Source: Oscarella lobularis (lineage: Eukaryota; Porifera; Homoscleromorpha; Homosclerophorida; Oscarellidae). From it: 64,000 nucleotides of DNA. The stretch is from assembly GCF_947507565.1 (NCBI RefSeq), contig NC_089193.1:1980325-2044324 (forward strand). The letters run 5' to 3'. Under the pieces are notes generated by a model. The model was not told the origin of the DNA. It ran no database searches and saw only the letters and a list, made by a program, of their open reading frames with translations. Shown here piece after piece: positions 57,656-64,000 of the stretch (position 1 is the stretch's first letter; each line of letters starts with the position of its first letter). The translations under genes were made by a program, and so were the position numbers.

Positions 57656-57970
57656 CAATGGATTCTGAGGTACTCTAGGTTGATTTAGAATATAGGATAA
57701 TTATCTAGGTCAATGGATTTGGAGGTATTCTAGGTTGATTTTTAGATTATAGGATAACTATTTAGGTCAATGGATTTGGAGGTACTCTAGGTTGATAGAA
57801 TGTAGGCTTATTTAATTAATTGAACTTTAGGTCAATGGATTTTGAGGTACTTTAGGTTGATTTTTTAGAATATAGGATTAATTATCTAGGTCAATGGATT
57901 TGGAGGTACTCTAGGTTATTTTTTAATTAATTGTTCTGTTTTAGGTCAATGGATTGTAAGGTACTTTAGC
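57656..57970 (+). repeat. Tandem array of microexon-like units
   Basis: Six copies of a 55-65 bp unit. Each begins GTCAATGGATTTGGAG directly after a TTTAG or CTAG, and is followed by GTACTCTAGG or GTACTTTAGG. Every unit therefore offers an acceptor, a 16-nt exon-like core and a GTAC donor. The intron-like part varies in length and the core is conserved. Confidence 0.75.
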
Positions 57971-58194
57971 TAGGAAAATAGTGTAGCAATAAACAGAAAA
58001 TTGTATTTTTTGAGTAATTCTGTTTGATGATCTTCAGGTTCTGTCTTTGACTTATTTGAAGAGGGTGAAGAGGATTGTCTTGCGTTGCTTTAGTGGCTCA
58101 ATGCTCCAGGGAATATTCAAGTATGCTTTGAGTTTAATTAAATGAATTTCTTTGCTTTTACAAAATCTTGTATTGCGCAGGTACAGACACGGAA

Positions 58195-59270
58195 ACAGTC
58201 GATGCCCTACTCTATTATTTGTTGAAGTTCTATGCTCGTTCTCCACTCATGGAAACGGTATTCAAACACGCCCCGAAAGAAAGAGGTGTTTTAATTATAG
58301 AAATCCAAATTCTTTGTAAGCATTGTATTTCACAGACGAAAGAAAACGACTTGGAATATTTTCTACCAATCAATTCAACTGCAAGTAGTTTGAAAGATGA
58401 CTGCCACTGAAGGAGGAGAAGGTATTTGTGTTGTCTGGCGTGAAATGCATTGTTTTTAACTTTTTTGTTTTTAGAGGCAAGGGAAACACGTCTGGATTCT
58501 GGATTTAACTAATTAAAAATTCTACGCCCACCACTCATGAAAGGTATTCAACTCGGAAATTTATTAATTTTTTAATTAATTAAAGGAATTTTGTTCTAGA
58601 TGCAGAAAAGAGGAAAGAGAGGATGCATTACAAAGTCAATGCTTTAAGATCTTCTGTGTCAACACGTCCCGAAGAAAAGAGGTACACTCTAATAATTATA
58701 GAAACCCAAAATCTTTGTAAGCATTCTATTTTAGAGACAAAAGAAAAGGACTTGGAACATTTTCAGTGCATCTATCTAGATACCAATCAATTCAACTAGT
58801 CATCTGTTTGAAAGATGACTGCCACTGAAGGAGGAAAGGTATTTGATTTGTCTTAGTGTTGATGTGCATTGTTTTCAGCCTTTTTTGTTTCAGAGGCAAG
58901 AAATGAGGAAGAGATTACGTGTGGCTTTGGAATGTTTGGATCCTAGAGTTCTACGCCTGCTCACCACTCATGAAAGGTATTCAACTCGGCAATTTATTAA
59001 TTTTTTAATTAAGGAGATTTGTTCTAGATGCAGAAAAGAGGATGAAAGGATCTCTTTTGCAAAGCCAATGCCTTAGGATCAAATTTCTGCGGAAACACGC
59101 CCTGAAGAAGAGGTAATTAAATTATTGATACTCAAATTTTTGTAAGCATTTTATTTTTTAGAAACCAAAGAAAACAGACTTGGACTATCTTCTACAATTG
59201 CTCAGTGCCGCAATGAATCACGCAATCAATTCGACTGCACGTTTGCAAGGCGACCTTCACTGAAGAAGGT
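58195..59270 (+). repeat. Three tandem modules of exon/intron-like sequence
   Basis: Modules at about 58195-58430, 58480-58850 and 58890-59270 share the same order. They have CACCACTCATGAAAG then GTATTCAACTCGG; TTCTAGATGCAGAAAAGAGG; ACACG.CC.GAAGAA; TTTGTAAGCATT...TTTTAGAGAC; AAGAAAA.GACTTGGA; and GATGACTGCCACTGAAGGAGG followed by GTATTTG. Splice-like borders recur, but no long frame can be joined. It looks like a duplicated non-coding transcript or a decayed gene; a further exon-like piece ends near 59560. Confidence 0.65.
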
Positions 59271-59720
59271 AAGGTACACTTTTATTTGTTATATCGCAGT
59301 TGAGAATTTGTCTTAGCATTCTTTGTTTTAGAGACGAGATACAAGAAAGGGAAATGCCCTGCTTTTTGGAGTGTCTGGCTGGATTGAAGATGATCGAAGG
59401 TTGGAACACGAGTGAATCAAATTTCTACACCAGCAGACTTAAAGGTATTTAATTTATTTTCACTTCTCTAGTAGTGCTAATGTAAGTTCTCTCTTTTTTT
59501 GCTTTAGGGACAAGAAGAGAAGTGATGAAGATGAAAAAGATGAAGATTGCATGCTTATTTAGTAATTAAACTGTGTTTTTTACGTGGTAATTTCATTGCA
59601 TGTGGGGTGGGGAAATAAAGGGGAAAGGGGAGGGTTGGGAAATAAAGAAAAGGAACAGGGAGAGGGAGGGAGGGCTTTTCCATTCAGCACATGCTCTGTT
59701 TACTCCTCCAAAATCCTGTC

Positions 59721-59790
59721 CATGCCAGTCCATGCCAGTCCATGCCAGTCCATGCCAGTCCATGCCAGTCCATGCCAGTCCATGCCAGTC
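59721..59790. repeat. 10-bp tandem repeat, seven perfect copies
   Basis: CATGCCAGTC repeated seven times without change, in the upstream region of RBM28. It is likely polymorphic in copy number. Confidence 0.97.
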
Positions 59791-59926
59791 TTTACATCAA
59801 CAAAGTTCTGTCTATGCCACTCCGTACTGCGAAGCCCTTTACACTGCGCACGCTATGAAAGATCTGTTTATTCTTATCTATCCTGTCATCTCTATTTCTC
59901 ATGGCATTTTTATGCTATTTTTATTT

Positions 59927-59987
59927 GGCCTCGCGTTGCCTGGCCCTCTCCCCCCGGTGAGGGAGAAGGGCCTGGCAACGCGAGGCC
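59927..59987. repeat. Perfect-stem hairpin upstream of RBM28
   Basis: GGCCTCGCGTTGCC pairs with GGCAACGCGAGGCC. A further GGCCCT/AGGGCC pairing continues inward around a C-rich loop, and a T8 run follows at 59986-59993. About 150 bp upstream of the RBM28 ATG. It may be a short inverted-repeat element. Confidence 0.9.
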
Positions 59988-60139
59988 TTTTTTTTATTTC
60001 ACTTTTTTGTACAAAATGTACAGTGCAGCGCGCGTGCAAATCTGCACGTGTTAGGGCTCGAATTCTACGAGCGCCTGATTGGTCCAACGTTCTCACGTGG
60101 CTCAATGATCATCGTAGCGCGCTATACAGCAGTAACATA

Positions 60140-62206
60140 ATGGCCGGTCGAACTGTCTTCGTACGAAATCTTCCTTTTGCGGCTACAGACGACAATCTGG
60201 GCGACTTATTTCGATCGTCCGGTGACATTACGAAAGCCTTCGTCGTAAAAGACAAAAGCCACGCGACGAAATGTCGAGGATTCGGCTATGTGACGTTCGT
60301 CGATCGCGAACACGCGAAAAACGTCGTAGAAGAAAAATTCAGTCTACAAGGGAGGCCATTGGACGTAACAATAGCAGCAAAGAAGCCAAGAAAAAGGTCA
60401 CACGAAGAAGAAAAGGAGGAGGAGAGCCCGGAGCCGAAAAAACACAAGAAAGAGAAGCCTAGCGCCGATGCAAGTAAAACAGTCGTAGTAACGGGTTTTT
60501 CATCGTCGATTGATCGAATAAAACTGACTAAACAACTCGAAAAATTGATCAAATTCGTCGAAATCGAGTGCCAAAGTCACGTGGCCTACGTAAAATTCGC
60601 GACGCACAAATTGGCTCGAAAAGGAGTCAAATTATTCGACGGGGTTTCCTTCGATGGTGGAGAACTCTCAGCTACACTTCAGACACGCGAAGGCAAGGAA
60701 ATCTCCAAGGCAACCCTAAAAAAATCGCGACTTATCGTGAGAAATCTCTCGTTTCAATGCGAAGAAGACGAACTTCGACAGGAATTTGAGAAACACGGAA
60801 GTGTCCTTGATGTGAGCATCCCGTTGATGAAAGGGGGAAGTGGGAAAAGACTCGGTTGTGCATTTATTCAATATGGCTCCTATTTCGACGCAGCAAAAGC
60901 TCTCCAAGCAACGAATGGAGTCAAAATCAAAGGCAGGATTATAGCAGTAGATTGGGCCATACCTAAAACGAAGTATCGCGATGGTTTGGAGCAGCTGGAG
61001 AGTCAGAAAGACGAAGAAAAAAGCGAGGAAGAAGAGGAGGAAGAAGCGGGGCCTCCTCCAAAGCGTTTTGACCGAGATGACGCTTCCCAAGGCCGCACGG
61101 TCTTTATTAGAGGCTTGCCCTACAATTCCACTTATGATTCCGTTAGGGAAGTCTTTTGCAAGTACGGGGACGTGCGTTATTGTCGTCTTATGATGGGGTT
61201 AGACACGGAACGGTGTATTGGGACGGGATTTGTTCAATTTCGAACTGAAAATGGGGTTAGAGCGTGTTTAGAGGCTTCTGAGATCACCATGGAGACGCGT
61301 TTGCTTACTGTGACGAAAGCTGTGACTCAATCCGAAGCAAAAGAGATTGAATCGCGGGATAAATCCGAAGGAAAGGAACGCGACAAGAGGAATTTGTATT
61401 TGGCTCGCGAAGGACTTATAACTCCGAGTTCTGCATTGGCTAAGGACATACCTAAACCGGATATGAAGAAGAGATTGAAAGCGGAAGCAGAAAAGAAGGC
61501 GAAATTGAAAAATCCCGACGTTTTCGTATCAAAAACGCGACTCTGCGTTCGAAATCTTCCTCTAAATATCGACGAGACGAAATTGAAGGAGGTCTTTGCC
61601 AAAGTGGGCGGTGTAGCGAAATCTCATATTATTCAGGTGAAAATTATGCGTAGTGAGGAGCGCGTGGATCGGAGCGGGCTTGGGAGATCGCGTGGGTACG
61701 GGTTCGTGCAATTTCGCGAGCATGAACCCGCTTTGAAAGCGCTAAGAGCGACGAATAATAATCTAGAGTTATTTGGTTCGGAACGGCGCTTGATTGTCGA
61801 CTTTGCTTTGGAGAATAGGAAGATTTTAGAGGCTAGGGAGCAACGATTAAAGCGCTATAGGCGAGAGAAAGTAGAGGGCGAAAAGAAGAGGAAAAGGGTT
61901 CCTAGAAAAGTGATGAAATCCGCTGCAAAGAAGAGCAAGCCAGAAGAGGAAGTTGTATCATCTTCTACAGTAAAAGTTTCTCTGAAAAAGATGCAAGGGG
62001 GAGAAGGCAGGGCAAAGAATCTCAAGGGAGGTGTAGTAGCTGGGAAATTGGGTGCAAGAGGAAAGCACAAGGCTATTGGTAGAAAAATGACTGTGAAAAG
62101 TCGAAAAAGTGTCAAGGAAACGAAGGGCGAGAAGTCGTTTAGTGAAATAGTAGAGAAACATAAGAGCAGGCTTGAACATATGGACCGATCTAGATGGTTT
62201 GAGTGA
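60140..62206 (+). CDS. RBM28: RBM28/Nop4-type nucleolar RNA-binding protein, single exon
   Basis: 688 residues from the ATG at 60140 (MAGRTVFVRNLPFAATDDNL). The frame stays open upstream to 59600, but that part is repeat-derived and lacks homology. Four RRMs: residues 4-80 (TVFVRNL, GFGYVTF), about 190-275 (RLIVRNLSF, GCAFIQY), about 320-400 (TVFIRGLPYN, GTGFVQF) and about 475-560 (RLCVRNLPLN, GYGFVQF). A degenerate fold-like stretch (TVVVTGFSSSIDRIKLTKQL) lies between RRM1 and RRM2. Acidic and Lys-rich linkers are typical of RBM28/Nop4p. The family works in 60S pre-rRNA processing in the nucleolus. The C-terminus is basic and ends KSRLEHMDRSRWFE. Confidence 0.95.
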   Translation: MAGRTVFVRNLPFAATDDNLGDLFRSSGDITKAFVVKDKSHATKCRGFGYVTFVDREHAKNVVEEKFSLQGRPLDVTIAAKKPRKRSHEEEKEEESPEPKKHKKEKPSADASKTVVVTGFSSSIDRIKLTKQLEKLIKFVEIECQSHVAYVKFATHKLARKGVKLFDGVSFDGGELSATLQTREGKEISKATLKKSRLIVRNLSFQCEEDELRQEFEKHGSVLDVSIPLMKGGSGKRLGCAFIQYGSYFDAAKALQATNGVKIKGRIIAVDWAIPKTKYRDGLEQLESQKDEEKSEEEEEEEAGPPPKRFDRDDASQGRTVFIRGLPYNSTYDSVREVFCKYGDVRYCRLMMGLDTERCIGTGFVQFRTENGVRACLEASEITMETRLLTVTKAVTQSEAKEIESRDKSEGKERDKRNLYLAREGLITPSSALAKDIPKPDMKKRLKAEAEKKAKLKNPDVFVSKTRLCVRNLPLNIDETKLKEVFAKVGGVAKSHIIQVKIMRSEERVDRSGLGRSRGYGFVQFREHEPALKALRATNNNLELFGSERRLIVDFALENRKILEAREQRLKRYRREKVEGEKKRKRVPRKVMKSAAKKSKPEEEVVSSSTVKVSLKKMQGGEGRAKNLKGGVVAGKLGARGKHKAIGRKMTVKSRKSVKETKGEKSFSEIVEKHKSRLEHMDRSRWFE

Positions 62207-62330
62207 TTTTTCGTTAAATAAGCGATTGAGCCATGTGGTTTGAGCATAGATATCTATGACGAGCACGTATCTTAGTGTAGGAAATCTTGCCTCCTCACCA
62301 TTAGTAGAAAATCTAACCCTAACCACCTTA

Positions 62331-62950
62331 CGTGAATTTTCCTTCTGATCGTGTTTGCTTGTTGACTGACTTTGCTTGTTGCGTGGCCTCTAATTTTTTT
62401 GTTTTTGTGTGGCGTGAATTTTCGTTAAAATCACGTTCATTTGTTGCGAGGCGTGAAATTTTAAAGCGATCATTCGTGTTCAATCGTTGTTGAACGTGAA
62501 TTTTCCTTCTGATCGTGTTTGCTTGTTGACTGACTTTGCTTGTTGCCGGGCCCCTCAATTTTTTTGTTCTTGTTTGGTGTAAAATTTCGTTCCGATCGCG
62601 TTCATTTTTTGCGGAGCGTTAAATTTGTATCCGATCATTCGTGTTCAATCGTTGTTGAACGTGAATTTTCTTTCTGATCATGATCGCCTGTTGCTGGGCC
62701 TCGAATGTTGCGGGGCCTCAATTTTTTGTTTTTTTTGTGAAATTTCGTTCCAATCGCGTTCATTTTTTGCGGAGCGTTAAATTTCTATCCGATCATTCGT
62801 GTTCAATCGTTGTTGAACGTGAATTATCTTTCTGATCATGTTCGCCTGTTGCTGGGCCTCGTCGCCTGTTTCGTCGCCCTAAATTTTTTTTTGGACGTGA
62901 ATTTTTGCTTTGATCACGTTCATTTGTTGCGGGGCGTGATCCTTCTCAAT
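62331..62950. repeat. About 160-bp satellite, three and a half copies
   Basis: Units at 62331-62494, 62495-62659, 62660-62817 and a partial one from 62818. Landmarks are CGTGAATTTTCCTTCTGATC, TTGCTTGTTG, AATTTTTTTGTT, GCGTTCATTT and TTCGTGTTCAATCGTTGTTG. The array is bordered on both sides by CCTCACCA(T/G)TAGTAGAAAATCT (62291 and about 63003). Just left of it is CTAACCCTAACC (62314). Confidence 0.9.
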
Positions 62951-63009
62951 TTGATCCAAACCAAACGAAAAATCAATCGCTAGTGATTTTTTAAATCTTA
63001 CTTCCTCAC

Positions 63010-63278
63010 CAGTAGTAGAAAATCTTACTTCCTCACGCACAACAACTATCTCATATCATTAAAACAAACAAATAATGATTCGCGATAATTTTTGCGCATA
63101 ATTTTTGTTTTTTAAAAAATGATGCGCCACAACTATGTACATCCGGGCCATCCAGGCCGCTAACGCAGTAAGAGCCGCCCGGATAACTGGAGACGAGCCT
63201 AGCCATGGCCTAGCGCACTTCAGCACTTAGTGCGCACACTCAATCCTTCGCCATGGCTGGAACTGCTCGAACAATGTC
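63010..63278. other. Flank of the MITE; no gene assigned
   Basis: Sequence on either side of the 660-bp element (63120-63278 and 63939-64000) is GC-richer than the satellite. On the minus strand it stays open for about 30 codons across the empty site. This may be the edge of a gene beyond the window. No family recognised. Confidence 0.2.
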
Positions 63279-63938
63279 TGTGGGGCGTACAAAATAGATC
63301 GACGACAAAATAGATCAGTTGATATATACAAGGAAAATATGGGCGTAGTCATGTCACTTTGGATGGCGCAACCTTGCACCCTTCCAAAGTGTGATATTGT
63401 TCTATTTTGTCCGCGATCTATTATGTCGTCCTGTACAAGCGGACAAAATAGATCAACGACAAAATAGATCAATCAAAATCATTTAAATCTTCATCTGATC
63501 ATGACAATTATTTGATACCACTGAACGTGCACATAGATATTGACAAACAGAGGCAGACAGTCACACTAAGAGGCCGAGATAAAGAGACATACAGATTGAG
63601 GCAGTGACAGCAAATGACTACTGCGTGCCTCCGTCTGTCTACTAATACCTGCCAACAAGTCTAGTGGTACGTAGCTAAGTATGACTACGTAAGAATTCAG
63701 CGGAGAAAGTTTTACACTGTATATGATTTTGATTGATCTATTTTGTCATTGATCTATTTTGTCGGCTTGTATACAGGACGACATAATAGATCGCCAACAA
63801 AATAGATCAATATCACACTTTGGCAGAGTGCAAAGTTGAGTAATCCAAAGTGACGTGACTGGACGTAACTACGCCCATATTTTACCTGTATATATCAACT
63901 GATCTATTTTGTCGTCGATCTATTTTGTACGCCCCACA
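63279..63938. mobile_element. 660-bp foldback MITE with 5-bp target duplication
   Basis: Begins TGTGGGGCGTACAAAATAG and ends with its inverse, CTATTTTGTACGCCCCACA. ATGTC occurs immediately outside both ends (63274-63278 and 63939-63943). The inverted repeats extend about 200 bp inward (ATATGGGCGTAGT / ACTACGCCCATAT and CAAAGTG pieces). They carry many copies of GACAAAATAGATC and its inverse. The centre (about 63490-63710) has no open frame. TG...CA ends and a 5-bp duplication resemble LTR-type integration, but the long inverted repeat argues for a DNA transposon derivative. Confidence 0.92.
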
Positions 63939-64000
63939 ATGTCCCTCGCTGAACCGCTTGCACTAGACATGGGCCGCTTCAGCGTCATGCGGATGTCGCA

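Noticed and set aside
59600-60139. 180-codon N-terminal extension of RBM28
   Set aside because: It runs through a 10-bp tandem repeat and a hairpin, and has no RBM28 homology. The ATG at 60140 begins directly at RRM1.
62300-62330. Telomerase RNA template (CTAACCCTAACC)
   Set aside because: No pseudoknot, H/ACA-like end or promoter is visible around it. It sits at the border of a satellite and is more likely interstitial telomere-like sequence.
63279-63938. Solo LTR
   Set aside because: TG...CA ends and a 5-bp duplication fit, but the roughly 200-bp inverted repeat and lack of LTR signals do not.
63939-64000. C-terminal coding fragment on the minus strand
   Set aside because: An open stretch of about 30 codons exists across the empty MITE site, but there is no motif and too little sequence to support a gene.

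Overview
The window is nuclear DNA from an early-branching animal. Genes are dense on both strands. Introns are tiny (many 44-60 bp, with 46-47 bp recurring) and have GT-AG ends, plus a few GC-AG ends. The gene set is metazoan: OTULIN, CARD, DENND5, LRP/EGF receptors and BTB-BACK proteins. Long single-exon genes, TTAA-rich spacers and this gene set suggest a sponge, possibly a homoscleromorph, but that placement is an inference.

Left part (1-7.7 kb): a gene-free stretch with hairpins; a mitochondrial phenylalanyl-tRNA synthetase (FARS2); a NOL7-like nucleolar protein; and a 3.48-kb foldback element. The element has a perfect 64-bp terminal inverted repeat and arms made of a 61-bp minisatellite, with a pogo/Tigger-type MITE inside it. 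It ends 34 bp from the NOL7-like start codon.

7.9-24.8 kb: one giant minus-strand receptor gene. It encodes a signal peptide, four YWTD (LDLR class B) propellers, an unassigned domain and dozens of EGF repeats, 37 of them in a single 4.7-kb exon. A transmembrane helix and a tail with NPxY and repeated YDNP motifs follow. Upstream lies a single-exon DENND5-type Rab GEF (25.1-28.8 kb), then a small helical orphan gene and an SNRPA/SNRPB2 (U1A/U2B'') gene.

30.9-34.7 kb is a tandem segmental duplication of about 1.9 kb. Each unit carries an AAAP-family amino acid transporter, and the second unit drags along a dead 3' piece of SNRPA.

34.9-46.9 kb is the most unusual region: a rearranged cluster of three OTULIN (Met1-ubiquitin peptidase) copies, two BTB-BACK genes and two copies of a PH-domain tyrosine-motif adaptor. 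One OTULIN copy is fused behind a CARD and contains an exact 327-bp tandem exon duplication. Another is frameshifted before its catalytic His, and its 5' end is joined to a broken PH adaptor. Two adjacent Ras-like GTPases with degenerate switch II (48.2-49.9 kb) lie just beyond, after ribosomal protein eL13. I infer an innate-immunity or ubiquitin-signalling neighbourhood.

Right part (50-64 kb): a Pro/Gln-rich coiled-coil protein; a CCCH-finger SF1 helicase (HELZ family); a seven-exon, 191-residue orphan, one of whose introns is a hairpin; a stretch of tandemly repeated intron/exon-like modules; RBM28; a 160-bp satellite; and a 660-bp foldback MITE with a 5-bp target duplication.
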